A stretch of DNA of 64,000 nt from Lucinisca nassula (lineage: Eukaryota; Mollusca; Bivalvia; Lucinida; Lucinidae), in contig OY757025.1 in NCBI GenBank assembly GCA_963580285.1, forward strand, positions 114,083,900 through 114,147,899, in the 5' to 3' direction. Shown in pieces: positions 43,567-54,078 of this stretch. The notes below the pieces were generated by a model. That model worked only from the letters and a program-made list of their open reading frames with translations, made no database searches and was not told where the DNA came from. Position 1 is the stretch's first letter, and every line of letters begins with the position of its first letter. The translations under genes were made by a program, and so were the position numbers.

Positions 43567-44280
43567 GGAAGGTACTGACTTTGCTTGTGATCCGATGTTA
43601 TTCGTACTTCATTGATTTCATACTTCAATGAGCGTGGGTATATTTGCATCGGGTCACAAGCAATTTCGCTCGTGACCCGATGTTATTGCAACTTCATTGA
43701 TTTCATACTTCAATGAACGTGGGTATATTTACATCGGGTCACAAGCAATTTCGCTCGTGACCCGATGTTATTGTTACTTCATTCATACTTCAATGAACGT
43801 GGGCATATTTACATCGGGTCACAAGCAATTTCGCTCGTGACGGGATGCTATTCTTACTTCATTGATTTCATACTTCAATGAACGTGGGCATATTTACATC
43901 GGGTCACAAGCAATTTCGCTCGTGACCCGATGTTATTGTAACTTCATTGATTTCATACTTCAATGAACGTGGGTATATTTACATCGAGTCACAAGCAATT
44001 TCGCTCGTGACCCGATGTTATTGTTACTTCATTCATACTTCAATGAACGTGGGCATATTTACATCGGGTCACAAGCAATTTCGCTCGTGACGCGATGCTA
44101 TTCTTACTTCATTGTTTTCATACTTCAATGAACGTGGGCATATTTACATAGGGTCACAAGCAATTTCGCTCGTGACGCGACGCTATTCTGACTTCATTGA
44201 TTTCATACTTCAATGAACGTGGGCATATTTACATCGGCTCACAAGCAATTTCGCTCGTGACCCGATGTTATTCGTACTTC
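43567..44280. repeat. 85-bp stem-loop tandem array with trimeric order
   Basis: 'caatttcgctcgtgac' recurs at 43661, 43746, 43826, 43911, 43996, 44076, 44161 and 44246, giving spacings 85, 80, 85, 85, 80, 85, 85, which is a 250-bp higher-order unit. Each unit has arms ACATCGGGTCAC / GTGACCCGATGT around 'aagcaatttcgctc', and a second small inverted pair 'cttcattga' / 'tcaatgaa'. Confidence 0.92.
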
Positions 44281-44303
44281 AAATTGCCTTCATTCCTTAT
44301 ATT

Positions 44304-44567
44304 CATTACGCAAACACGCCTATACCAATACATTGTCACCTTTATCACCGAAAACATGAAAAATTCATGATGAAAAATTGTGATATTTTTCTTTTTTCTG
44401 CTCAAAATATAGATTGTGGGCACTCGTTAGAACCGCCTAATCGAGTACCCACACTCTATAGTTTAGAGCATAAATAAGAAAAATAAGGTATACCCCCGAA
44501 ACCCCAGTTTTACTATATAAAAGTGGAGTTCAAGGGCTCAAAATTTTATAGGCGTGTTTTCGTGATG
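44304..44567. mobile_element. Family-1 MITE, shortened palindrome
   Basis: Ends 'cattacgcaaacacgcctat' and 'ataggcgtgttttcgtgatg'. The central palindrome has lost its tip: 'gttagaaccgcctaatcgag' without the GATGAGG partner. Confidence 0.8.
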
Positions 44568-44689
44568 ACATTATTCTTGATGAACATAAATATAAAGAGA
44601 AAAAATAACTGAAACTAATTAAATTTCATTGGCTTTTATTTGACCATGACGGTCAATTTGAATATTAGATCAGATAGGTATATTATAAT

Positions 44690-45040
44690 CAATGCTTCAT
44701 AATCAACTTTTCAACAATTGTATCAGTCAATAAATCCAAAGTTTCAACTTTGAAACAACGTCATCATTCAACTAAAAACGTTGACTGCAACAATCCACAT
44801 TATCGACCAGTATTTTCATAATCAACATTATCCTATTTTTATGTCCTATTACAACGCATCAACAGCTTCAAATCAATGTCCCATGATTTCAAACAACGTC
44901 ATCATTCATCTAAAAACGTTGACTGCAACAATCCACATAATCGACCAGTATTTTCATAATCAACATTTTCCTATTATTATGTCCTATTACAACGCATCAA
45001 CAGCTTCAAATCAACGTCCCATGATTTCAACTCATACTTT
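44690..45040. repeat. 138-bp tandem repeat, two good units and one diverged
   Basis: 'aaaaacgttgactgcaacaa' starts at about 44774 and 44912. Because 138 is a multiple of three, a 93-aa frame with two 46-aa repeats exists, but nothing else supports coding. Confidence 0.85.
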
Positions 45041-45360
45041 CACTGGACACATTTTACCTTAAAAATATGGACGGGAACCAGCCATATTATAATTTCTAAA
45101 TGGACGGTCAAATGCTGCCGTAGCAATCAACGTGCACGATTCCAAAGCGAAAGAGGCACGAGGTGACGCAAATGAGCAGATTATCTGTAAAACAGCTAAT
45201 CTGTTCACCGCCATCAACGCCTCGTCTAATTGATTAATCACTGAACACCGTCATGGCCAAAACCTTGACTGTACCTGTAGTCGAACGGATAAACTTGAAC
45301 AACGGGATTTTGAATGAACGACTCCAATGCACCCTGAATGGTAATGAGAAGAATATAAGA

Positions 45361-45497
45361 ATCTTATATGGGTGTGAGGGGTGGATGGAAAAATCCGTCC
45401 CGAGGGTCACTGTCCGACATCACGAGGCTTGCCGAGTGATGCCGGACAGTGATCCCGAGGGACGGATTTTTCTATCCACCCCTCACACCCATATTGG
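45361..45497. mobile_element. Family-3 foldback hairpin, about 137 bp
   Basis: 'atatgggtgtgaggggtgga' pairs with 'tccacccctcacacccatat', and the inner arms 'aaaatccgtcccgagggtca' pair with 'tgatcccgagggacggattt'; loop 'acgaggcttgccgagt'. Related to 20085-20225 and 39020-39155. The 129-aa frame over it is not a gene. Confidence 0.85.
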
Positions 45498-45670
45498 ATT
45501 CTTTTTCTTGCATACCTTCCATTTCTATATCGAATTTTTAATGATGCTTGTCGTTTCGGTTACCGACGTCCGCCATTTTGTGATGACACAACATGAATGT
45601 ATAGTGACGTCACGCATGACGACGCCGCACTTGAGGTTGTAATCAACCAGTGCATTTATCAAACACGCGA

Positions 45671-46275
45671 TTATATTCGATTTGGGGTCGGAACACCGAG
45701 GTCAGAACATAAATTTCTATCCCAGGGTAAAATCACGGATTTCCTTGTCTGGTGTGCAAGAATATCATTTGCAATAAATGACAAATGACAACTGTCTGAA
45801 TACAAGCCCGGTGCCTTATCTTGAAAATCAGGATATCTTATAGCCTTACCCCCACTTTGGCTCATGAAATTGATTAGTGCTCGATTAGCTCTAACTCTCA
45901 CCCGTTCCATAGTCTCTGTATCATGAGAATAACGCCAACCCAGACGAGGCAGAATGCTTGACCAAATTAATATAGTGTTGGGCATCAAGAGCCTTAAGCA
46001 CTCAAAGATATATTTAAGCTGGCATCGTAGATGTAAAGACGTTATACAACCTATATCATTACCGCCAACATGCAATATAAAATAATTTGGTGGACCTTGC
46101 CAGTTCAATAAGGCCTGAGTTATGCATAGCACTTGCGCCGACTTCAGTCCACCATGTCCTACCCAAGTCACTGAAAACCCATAACGTTGTAGGCTTAGAT
46201 TCCTGTCCATTGGCCTTCGGTGAACATGTTGAAATGCATTTCTTATGATTGGTGATCCACCAATCCAGATCGTGG
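45671..46275 (-). pseudogene. SGNH/GDSL-type hydrolase domain of the Ngaro-like element
   Basis: Minus-strand frame from about 46275: IWIGGSPIIRNAF, then VTWVGHGGLKSAQVL, ILHVGGNDIG and SILPRLGWRYS, ending with DSCHLS. The GGNDIG block (conserved Asn) and the DxxH block near the end are signatures of SGNH hydrolases. In many DIRS/Ngaro elements of invertebrates an SGNH-like domain lies 3' of the recombinase, which is its position here. The nucleophile block reads GGSP where GDS or GSS is expected, so the catalytic Ser seems to be lost. The domain start is truncated by the hammerhead repeat at 46283. Probably inactive; its role in such elements is not known. Confidence 0.75.
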
Positions 46276-46282
46276 AATGACC

Positions 46283-46650
46283 TGAAACTAGCTAGTCTGG
46301 CCCAGAAAACATCTACACTCCGTATTTTCCACTTCTGTGGTGTATTCCTTGCTTCCAAAGGATAACCCTTTCTAGAACATATTGAACGTCACTACAGCTG
46401 CTGTCTGGGAAGTGTGGCGGCCGTAAAACGTCTCCCTGTCCTACATCATCGTGCAGTTTATATTTTCTTGTCATTTGGGATCATCGATTCCATTTTGGAA
46501 TTTTGATAATATATGAGGGTCACTGATGAGGCCTAAATGGCCGAAACTAGCTAGTCTGGCCCAGAAAACATGTACACTCCGTATTTTCTACTTCTGTGGT
46601 GTATTCCTTGCTTCCCAAGGATAACCCTTTTTAGAACATACTGAGCTTAC
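46283..46650 (+). mobile_element. Second retrozyme-like repeat, 259-nt unit
   Basis: Starts inside a hammerhead (GAAACTAGCTAGTC at 46284-46297), runs one complete unit to the next full hammerhead (46517-46562), and repeats about 90 bp of the unit again. Predicted cleavage points 46297 and 46556 are 259 nt apart. The unit contains 'agtgtggcggccgtaaaacg' and 'gcagtttatattttc', also found in the 411-nt units, so the two are related. Inserted into the Ngaro-like element between recombinase and SGNH domain, on the opposite strand. No coding frame. Confidence 0.78.
46517..46562 (+). ncRNA. Type I hammerhead ribozyme
   Basis: Stem I GGGTCA / TGGCCC (one G-U pair), CTGATGAG core, stem II GGCC-TAAAT-GGCC, GAAAC, minimal palindromic stem III CTAGCTAG, cleavage triplet GTC ending at 46556. 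All invariant bases are present. Confidence 0.9.
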
Positions 46651-46904
46651 TGATAAGAATGTTGTAAATTAATTTGCTATTACAAAAGCATATGAAGCAT
46701 CATGTTATTCCTGGAGAATTGTTCCATATAAACGAATGTTTATATGAAACGATAAAATATGGACATGAAAATTTTTTAATGTGTATAAAGTATTACTCAA
46801 TAAAATGTATCTTGTAAAAACATGCAATTTCCTGATCATTTTCCAAGCACGCCCCCCACCCAACCCACAACCCCCCAGATTCTGTAACTTATGCTGAAAT
46901 CTTT

Positions 46905-46957
46905 ACAGTGTTGACGGAGACGTTAAACCTCAAATCAAACAAACAAACAAACAAGCC
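46905..46957 (+). repeat. Family B SINE tail fragment
   Basis: 'cagtgttgacggagacgtta' plus the CAAA tail only; it abuts the last codons of the recombinase frame. Confidence 0.8.
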
Positions 46958-47253
46958 TTATATAGCGTTTAAATGTAATATTTACCATCTGTCTTACGTC
47001 TGATTCTGGAATGTTCTGTGAAATTGCCAGTGTGTACGCGCCTATGCGGAATGAATGAGGACGGATGCAATTAGTGACCCCTAAAATGCGCAGACACCTA
47101 GCTAGAACGGCTGACACTTGGAAACGAGTAAGCCTGGGCACCACTAAAATGGCAAGACATTGGACCCTTGATACTAGGCCTTTTCCTGATGTACTGAGAA
47201 AGAAGAGCAACTGGGCATATTCCTTTTGACAGAGAAGGGGTGAAAACCAAATT
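46958..47253 (-). pseudogene. Tyrosine recombinase of the Ngaro-like element, C-terminal part
   Basis: Minus frame with RFQVSAVLARCLRILG, then RPHSFRIGAYT (the H-x-x-R catalytic pair) and TFKRYIRL (the catalytic Tyr context). Upstream in another frame is SLSKGICPVALLSQYI. A frameshift separates them. Continuous with 47490-48275 apart from the MITE at 47254-47489. These three catalytic features identify a phage-integrase-type tyrosine recombinase, which in DIRS/Ngaro elements replaces a DDE integrase. Confidence 0.85.
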
Positions 47254-47489
47254 CATTACGAAAACACACCTATACAAATACATTGCAACCTTTATCGCCG
47301 AAAAAATTAAAAATATAGAGTCTGGGTACTCGTTAGAACCGCCTCGATGAGGCGATTCTAACGAGTACCCACAATCTATATTTTAGAGCAGAAATAAGAG
47401 GAATAAGGTTCACCCCTGCAAACCCCAGTTTTACTATATAAAAGTGGGGTTCGAGGGGGTCAAAATTATATAGGCATGTTTTCGTGATG
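47254..47489. mobile_element. Family-1 MITE inserted in the recombinase gene
   Basis: Complete ends 'cattacgaaaacacacctat' and 'ggcatgttttcgtgatg', central palindrome around CGATGAGG (47320-47375). It splits the coding sequence after a SKTDQHGR motif. Confidence 0.88.
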
Positions 47490-48275
47490 TACAGCCCGAC
47501 CATGCTGATCCGTTTTCGAATACCTAAGTATAACATGCACTTCCCGCTCCTTAAAACAAACATCTGAAACTTGAATAACTTTCGACGCATCACCTCCAGT
47601 TTTTTCAATGGCAATTTCGTCTACCCGTAAAAAGCCGAAAAACATTACAACAAACGCAGTCGGGAAAACTAGAGCCTCATAATCGGAAGAAGCCGCACTC
47701 TGTAAAGCCACTGGAAATACCTTTAGCATGTCAGTGGTAACCGGAGCTCTTACGTCTTTCGAATGATGATCTTTTTGCAATCGCTTGAGTAGTTTTCTTA
47801 CAATGAATGCAGAAGTGACATCAACGTTGCCATTCAGTTTTAAATAAATTGCCAGCCCCGAAATGTATGAGCTGACAGTTGCATGTTTGTAACCAGATAA
47901 AGATAACCAAGCAATAAAGTTTATAACTAAAGGTAAGGTAGGCCAATCAAGCGGTATGGCGTGTCCCTTGCAGAAGTCAGTATACTTGGCGATAGCAATG
48001 TTGTAAGATTTTACCGTATTGGCTGACAGTGAAGCACTGAGAAGACGCTCTACTTCTCCGGCACCAAACTCCCTGGGAATTTCCGCAGAGCAAGGTTTGG
48101 CGTCTGGAGCAAGAGCCTTGAATTTGTCCCATTGTGTACGAGAAATGGCATCGCTTAATTGGTTATCACAGCCTCGGACGTGAGAACTATTAAAGATAAA
48201 GTCGTACTGAAGGGACCATAATACAATCTGCCACTCTTTCAGACTTTGCATGAGAGAGACTTCATGATGTCCCTT
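47490..48275 (-). pseudogene. End of RNase H and N-terminal part of tyrosine recombinase, Ngaro-like
   Basis: The frame opens with HHEVSLMQSLKEWQIVLW and FNSSHVRGCDNQLSDAISR, the RNase H end and the ADALSR-type linker of DIRS-order retroelements. An SAM-like N-terminal recombinase domain (NTVKSYNIAIAKYTDFC) follows, and the core domain with FGFLRVDEIA contains the first catalytic Arg. It ends where the MITE begins. Unbroken for 261 codons, so this part is comparatively young. The insertion at 48270-49508 separates it from the rest of RNase H. Confidence 0.87.
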
Positions 48276-49508
48276 TCTGCTGAAAACGAGTCTGAAATCA
48301 TTGAAGCTTTTAGCTCCACTTCTAGATACTTGGATGATTTATTAAATATTGATAATACCTATTTCGATGGTTTGATCAGTCAAATTTACACCCCCCCCCC
48401 CCCCCTCAAAACTTCTATTAAATAAAGCAAATTCTTCTGAAACCGAGGCCCCGTTTTTGGATTTACATCTATCTATTGTAGATGTGTTTGTTTCGTGCAA
48501 AATTTATGATAAACGCGATGATTTTGATTTTGAGATTGTAAATTTTTCTTGCTTGGATGGTAATGTTCCTCGTGCGCCATCCTATGGCGTTTATATTTCG
48601 CAATTAATTCGATTTGCCAGAGTGTGTAGTCATGTAACTGATAAATTGTTAACGGATAAACTTCTTAATTAGGGTTATCGGTATCATAAACTAGACAAAG
48701 CCTTTTCAAAATTTTATAGACATCATTCTGATTTAATTTCAAAATTCCACATTGGATTTAAATCTCTTCTGCAACAAGGTCTATCGGAACCCGAATTTTA
48801 TGGTAACTTAGTATACAAATTCAGTAAAAATATATAACCGCAATGACTTCAGCACCCAATTTCGTACAATCAGTCTTCGATATAAAAAGATTGGGTACAA
48901 CATAAAGGTTATACGACAGACGGCATGCATGGTAGTTAACCCAATCACGGTTGACAACTTTGCTTCCCTTTTTGATTGCACGCCGGTGGGTCAGGCCTCA
49001 GATTCTATGACGGTTCCAGTGTAAAGGCTTATTGAGAATTAGAGAGATCTAATTCAAGGTAATGTTGGCTGATGCCTGATGCTCTATCTCTGGTTGGGCC
49101 CATCGGAGTCTAATTGTTGGTTTTCTTTTGCTCCAGCGTTTCAGTGGTTTCTTGCTGCCGAGTCCTCACCGTTGTTTCATCTCTGTGGTTGTTTGATTAT
49201 TTGTGTTCACGGAGATGTTGCACTGATGAGTTAGGAGGCCTTCATGCGGACTGAACAAATTATTTGTCTAAATCGCGATGGCGGTTCTTCTGTCGCGATT
49301 TATTTTTGTTATGGTTTGTCTTTAGGTGTTTGTGTCGCTTGTGTCTTTTTATTTTGGATAGCCTATTGGCCATTTTGTGAGAAAGTAACTGTCCTATTGG
49401 CTTTCCGTTGTTGGTGTTTCCATTAGGTCTGTTGTTGCATGTTTGTGTTTCTTTCCCTTTGATGTCTCTGATGGGAGCTATGGGTTGATTGTATCGATTC
49501 CTGATCAT
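48276..49508 (+). mobile_element. Non-LTR or Penelope-type retroelement fragment with RT C-terminus and 3' tail
   Basis: Plus strand, inserted inside the Ngaro RNase H region. Frames give EAFSSTSRYLDDLLNIDN (YLDD catalytic motif), then a 15-base C run that breaks the frame, APFLDLHLSIVDV, KIYDKRDDFDFEIVNF, YGVYISQLIRFARVC and, at 48895-49022, VNPITVDNFASLFDC ending in TAA at 49021-49023. This is the palm-thumb end of a reverse transcriptase; I cannot fix the family (Penelope-like is one possibility). The remaining about 480 bp is a 3' tail that recurs alone at 56990-57590 and 51187-51452(-), as expected for 5'-truncated retrocopies. Confidence 0.75.
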
Positions 49509-49513
49509 AGCCT

Positions 49514-50200
49514 CTACTTCTTTTTTGCAGTTTTGGAATTCAAAATCTGAACGACAGCCATGTTATCAGATGCAAACAGAACGTGCTTGGCGACAAACCT
49601 CTCTTTCCATAGGCAAACGGCTAAAGCAATAAGGACCCTCTCAAGGAAAGTGGTGTCTAATAAAATACCGGTGTTTACCCAGGTCAAAGGCCATTTAAGA
49701 AAGACCCAATCACCTTGCAAATAAACAGCACCACCACTGCCTAATGCAGAGCCACCAGCGGTGTCAGTCTGTTAACCTAACGTGTCCGACGAAGTCCACT
49801 GCATATCAAGCATATTTGACAGCCCATTAATCTGAGTTAAAAAAAAAGTTTGCCACATTGCAAGATCCTCCTTAATACCATTTGTAAGACGCACTCTGTG
49901 GTGCGGTTGTGTTGCTGTGCTCATTACTGCATACATTCGGCGAATGGAAGCTCGTGCAGAAGGCATGGCTTTTGCACAAAATGAAAGAGAACCTGCTAAC
50001 GACTGTAGTTCTTTCAATGTTAACTTTTTGCTCCCTAAAGCCTCCGTAAGGTTTCCCAAAACTTGTTTGACTTTTTCACCCGGGATCCTTATCTGCATCT
50101 TTATTGTATCAAGTTCATACCCCCAATAAGTCAAACGAGTAGTGGGACCTTTGGTTTTTTCAGATGCAATAGGAACGTCAACATTTTTTTACAAATATCC
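49514..50200 (-). pseudogene. RT thumb and RNase H of the Ngaro-like element
   Basis: Minus frame 50134-49772 with TYWGYELDTIKMQIRIPG, then LTLKELQSLAGSLSFCAKAM and ASIRRMYAV, the typical post-polymerase region of DIRS/Ngaro RTs. A frameshift leads to 49720-49514 with FLERVLIALAVCLWKE and VLFASDNMAVVQILNS (RNase H E and D-N motifs). The end is cut by the inserted retroelement at 49508. Confidence 0.82.
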
Positions 50201-50239
50201 CGAAAATGTGACATTGGCATGGTACAATCGTTAGCTTGA

Positions 50240-50832
50240 GGGGGGGGGGGGGGCAGCAAAGATAAAAATCGTCAAGGTAATGGTCCACATATTTCAAAAA
50301 CCTAACAAATCGAAATAACCGGCAATAACCGAAATGCACTTTTCACCTATATGGTAGCAATCATACATCCTTTGCCCAAAGATTGTATCATAGAAACAGC
50401 GTTATCAAAGTTGGAATATTTTACTGAAGCAAATGAGTCATCAATGTATTCGTTAACACTGAGCCCTGGTGGATGTGACAAGTGTGTAATGAGTAGAAAG
50501 CCCCCAGTTTTCTTCTCCACCAGACCAATCGGCAAACAGCGCAGATTCGAAATTGGCCTTGTTGAGAACGGGCCAGCAATCCTACCCAAGTTCACTTCTT
50601 GCATGATTTTTTCCTTAGCTATCTCCGGGTTATCCACAACGGATTTTAATTTTTTGCATTCAATGGGTATTCTTGGACCTTCAAATTGCAATTTAAAACC
50701 TTTTGAAAAAAAAACATCAGACAAGAAGGCTGCATCTTGTCTTTTAGGGTAACTAACAAGCAAAAATTTCAATCTGTCAACTTTCATAGATGTTCGCCCT
50801 AGGGCCCATAAATCTAGTTTGGGGACGAACAT
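50240..50832 (-). pseudogene. Reverse transcriptase N-terminal part, Ngaro-like, internally deleted
   Basis: Frame 50832-50347 holds FFSKGFKLQFEGPR, GRIAGPFSTRPISNLRC, PIGLVEKKTGGF and LSHPPGLSVNEYI, hallmarks of DIRS/Ngaro RT. A stop replaces the first catalytic Asp (ATI-stop-VKSAFRLLPV), and soon afterwards, in another frame, comes YVDHYLDDFYLC. The roughly 50-60 residues that normally separate the VKSAF and YLDD motifs are missing, so an internal deletion removed part of the palm. A run of about 14 C (50240-50253 on the plus strand as G) follows. Dead copy. Confidence 0.82.
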
Positions 50833-50914
50833 AAGGCCTGACTGGGTGCGTCAACTGTTGTCGAATCATACGCGGAAGCAAACCTTGCTGAAAGGAAACC
50901 GGTGATGGAGTGAA

Positions 50915-51186
50915 TTATCTGGCTGGCAATAGTCTTGGGCCAGGGATGCTGTAGACAGCAGGCTGAGTAGGTGAATACGCACGGAAATTGCTGAACCCAC
51001 GGCTGCCAGGGAATGGATTATTAGACTCTAGAAATAAGCCACACGTGGAGACAGGGTGCGAAACTTTGCATTTGACGCAAGTATGGGCATAGGAGCAGTT
51101 TAATCTGGAGCAAACGCCTTTAAAATTATATTCATAACAAGGAGCAGCAGCCTGTGCGACAGCAGATAGATCCCCGGCCAAGTAGA
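50915..51186 (-). pseudogene. Gag-like zinc knuckle region, Ngaro-like element
   Basis: Encodes CYEYNFKGVCSRLNCSYAHTC followed by VKCKVSHPVSTC: a CCCH finger plus C-x2-C-x4-H-x4-C-like second finger, the usual Gag C-terminus in DIRS/Ngaro elements. Preceded by GDLSAVAQAAAP. The upstream Gag part is separated by an inserted repeat (51187-51452). Confidence 0.78.
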
Positions 51187-51452
51187 AGTAAAACAAAGAT
51201 CAGGAATCGATACAATTAACTTACTCCACCCATCAAAGACACCAAAGGGAAAGAAACACAAACATTAAGCGACCAGACCATAATGACAACCTAAACAAAG
51301 GAAGGCCATAAGGACAGTTACTTTCCCACAAAATGGCGAAATGGCCATCCAAAATAAAAAGACACAAGTGATACACACAGTAAGTAACAAACAACAACAT
51401 AAATAAACCGCCACAGAAATAAGCCTTAAGACAGCCAAAGGTGACCATAGTG
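51187..51452 (-). repeat. Solo 3' tail of the 48276-49508 retroelement, inserted in gag
   Basis: Reverse complement of 57350-57585 and close to 49300-49505 ('ggaatcgatacaattaactt', 'aaagaaacacaaacatta'). It interrupts the Gag frame. Confidence 0.8.
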
Positions 51453-51860
51453 GCCACATTTTTGTGGGTTCTTTCGACATTCTCAAACGAAACTGTGTAT
51501 CATATTCCAGCCATTTATGAATAGGATTGTTGACAGCCGCACCCCTAATGATGGTCATGTACTTTAATAAATCAATTGTCTTGTCCTTATGCCTTCCTGA
51601 ATAAATGATTATGTAATTAATGAAAGCATCGGTCCAAGTTTGAATAGTATTAATAGGGACCTTGATTCTTGTTGGTGCTTGCTTGTTATTTGATTATTCA
51701 CTATGGCAAGCGTTCCACTCATGTCATTGTAAGCAGATTGTGTGAAATTCTCTTTTAATTGTGTTGCAAGATTAACATATTCCCCATTCCAAATTTTGTT
51801 CTTAATATTATCTGGAATAAAAATGTCTTGTTCATGGTAAGAGTAATGAAGCATTCACCT
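51453..51860 (-). pseudogene. Gag-like central region, Ngaro-like element
   Basis: Frames 51854-51609 (FIPDNIKNKIWNGEYVNLA) and 51558-51455 (TIIRGAAVNNPIHKWLEYD, TQFRLRMSKEPTKMW) are pieces of one Gag-like protein with a frameshift between them; the IWxGEYVxL and WLxYDxQFR motifs recur in DIRS-order Gags. Further upstream minus-strand frames (52406-51978) may hold the Gag N-terminus but have no clear motif. Confidence 0.72.
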
Positions 51861-51906
51861 TATTTGCATTATCTGCTGGTTCCTAGTCCGAAGGTTATCA
51901 GTGTTG

Positions 51907-51978
51907 GAAAAACAGGTAACCAGACCCACCTGACCTTGAAAGGTCAGGGGGGGGGGGGGTCTGGTTACCTATTTTTCC
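51907..51978. repeat. Palindrome with G-run
   Basis: 'aggtaaccagacccacctga' pairs with 'tcagggg..gtctggttacct', with an expanded run of about 12 G's in one arm only. Confidence 0.8.
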
Positions 51979-52429
51979 TATTTTGACAATGTGCAAGCTG
52001 GGAGCCTGCAAATAATGCAAATATGGTGAATGGGATCCTGCTCACCTTCAGCATTGACCACTTGAGATGATAGCTGGAAACCAAACCCAAAAAGGCTCGG
52101 TTGAGCTGCAAGACGGGTGGACACATTTTGACTCCCTGGAGATTGAGAGGCCATGGGGAGGCCAGTGGCCTGCTCTGCAGCTAAAACCATGTGGTGACCA
52201 GTGGCCTGGTCTGCTATGGGAGTGGATGCCTAAGAACCCTCTGTCGCTGCAATTGTCGCTGTCGAGCGGTTTGTAGCAATGGTCTTTTTTGCCCTGGACT
52301 CTACTCTGCTCCTTTTCCAGGAGATTTTCTCTTCGGCATGACTGTAACTGCTCTTGACAAACCCACGATGTTCCTCGATTTTTATCCTACAAAAGGGCAT
52401 CTTTAATCTGTGCTCACGCATGTTTTTTC

Positions 52430-53750
52430 TTCAAGCTTTGTATATTAATAACGCAGCATATACAACCTATTAAAATGTATTTATTAAATTATATTTCAAA
52501 GTAGGACTCAGGAGGCCACCCTGACTGACTCCCTCCATGAGCTGATGTCTGTGTCTAAATAAGTCAGTCGTAAATCTTATGTTTTATTTAGTTTCAAGAT
52601 TTGTGAACTGGGTTGAATGCAGAACTCCATAGGTATTCTTTTGGTACTACAAAACCTTTTGAATTAATTAAAGTTTACATTTTCTGAGAAAATAATTATC
52701 AAAAATTATCCAAATTTAATTCCTAAGATACATATGTGCTAGTCTTTGTCAAGATTTCATTTTACTAGGAAAACTTGCCATATGTATCTTCTGTAGCTAT
52801 GCCAAATTTCATGAAAATCCAAAACCGGTAACACTGGAGTTTTACACCTTTATTGGAGGTCGTTTCTGCAAAATTTACTGTTTTCTTGAAATCATCCAAG
52901 AACCTCACAAAAAGGCATTGCTCTCAAAATTCCTAACGCTTATGTAATAAAAATGAGATTATACAAATTACAATGAATACATCTTGAGCTGATCTAGCTT
53001 TGAAAGCATTAAAATATCATGAATTTCTGGTATATGCCTTTCATTTATACACTATGATTTATCCAAAATAGTAGATAGTAAAACACTAAATCAAAAGGTA
53101 TTCTAATCAACAAATTAAGCGTAACAATATATATTTTTATTAGCAGCAAAATTATTGTGAACATGTTCATTTTTATTTAATGACTTACCAGAAGTCATGC
53201 TACTAAAATAGGTGTAAGGCAAGTCATTTCCATTACTTTCATTGCCATACCGAGATGGTATGCAAGGACGCAATGGTCAGTGGTTGGTTGTTACTAGTAC
53301 AAATAGTACTGTTCATAAATCCATGACCAAATTAAGCCTAGATATACTCTGTCTTTATGTACGCTGGATTCTTATCCTAACAAAAATGAAACAGTAATTA
53401 TTGGTCAGTATTTCCAAAAATTGGAACTGACACTGATATGGAGTTTCTGTTGCAAAATATATCATTGATGAATGAGGCGCAGGATATTTGGTGTAAACCA
53501 AGCTGTTCCATGACCTAGAGGAGTTTTGCTGTTAGACATGGAGAGAAACAGTTTCCTTCCTTACAGTACACATGCATAAAAATGCCTCTTTTCTGCATTG
53601 GAATTGTAGTTGTTGACGTTTCTTTAGTGTCTTATTTTTTCTGTTTTTACTTTGTCAATATATTGGTTAATTTAACCAAAGTAAGCTTTTAGTATTTTTT
53701 TCTGGTTGTAAAACTTTCAACCACTTATTGAATGATTCTGCTGAATGCAA
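52430..53750. other. No gene recognised
   Basis: AT-rich sequence without clear repeats, long frames or hairpins. Confidence 0.4.
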
Positions 53751-53767
53751 GTTCACTGTTCTTTTTA

Positions 53768-54078
53768 TACCCCCACAAATGAAATTTGGAGGGGGGGGGA
53801 GGGTATATAGGAGTGAGCTTGTCGGTCTGTCGGTCTGTCTGTCAGTTGGTCTGTTGACTTGGTTTCCAGACGATAACTCAAAAAGCGCTCCACCGATTTT
53901 TATAATTTTTGGTACACTGATGTAACATCATAAAATACAGGTCAAGTTCGATTTCCACTACAATTCGTCAATTTTCGACATAGTTATGGCCCCTTTCAAG
54001 TGAAAAAATTGCAAAATGCCGCTGTTGTACTATCAAGGCAGTTTTTGTGGGGTATTCATCACATTTAGTGATAGCTCT
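53768..54078. repeat. Dispersed 'taccccc..aaatgaaatttgg' repeat
   Basis: Begins 'atacccccacaaatgaaatt', continues with GGTCTGTC-type microsatellite-like sequence and 'gctccaccgatttttataat', and ends near 'gtggggtattcatcacattt'. This layout is characteristic of an abundant interspersed repeat in molluscs, recognised from general impression only. A G-run lies at 53790. Confidence 0.4.

Noticed and set aside
43567..44280. CRISPR-like look of regularly spaced repeats
   Set aside because: The whole 85-bp unit is repeated, with no unique spacers, in eukaryotic DNA; it is an ordinary tandem array.
44781..45062. 93-aa frame with two 46-aa repeats
   Set aside because: Explained by a 138-bp tandem duplication that happens to be divisible by three; no signal peptide, homologue or splice context seen.
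45253..45642. 129-aa plus-strand frame
   Set aside because: It runs through the perfect arms of the family-3 hairpin; the same repeat elsewhere has no frame.
49205..49245. CTGATGAG at 49217 and 57029 as further hammerheads
   Set aside because: The following sequence lacks a stem II with GAAAC at the right place, so the match to CTGATGAG is fortuitous or long decayed.
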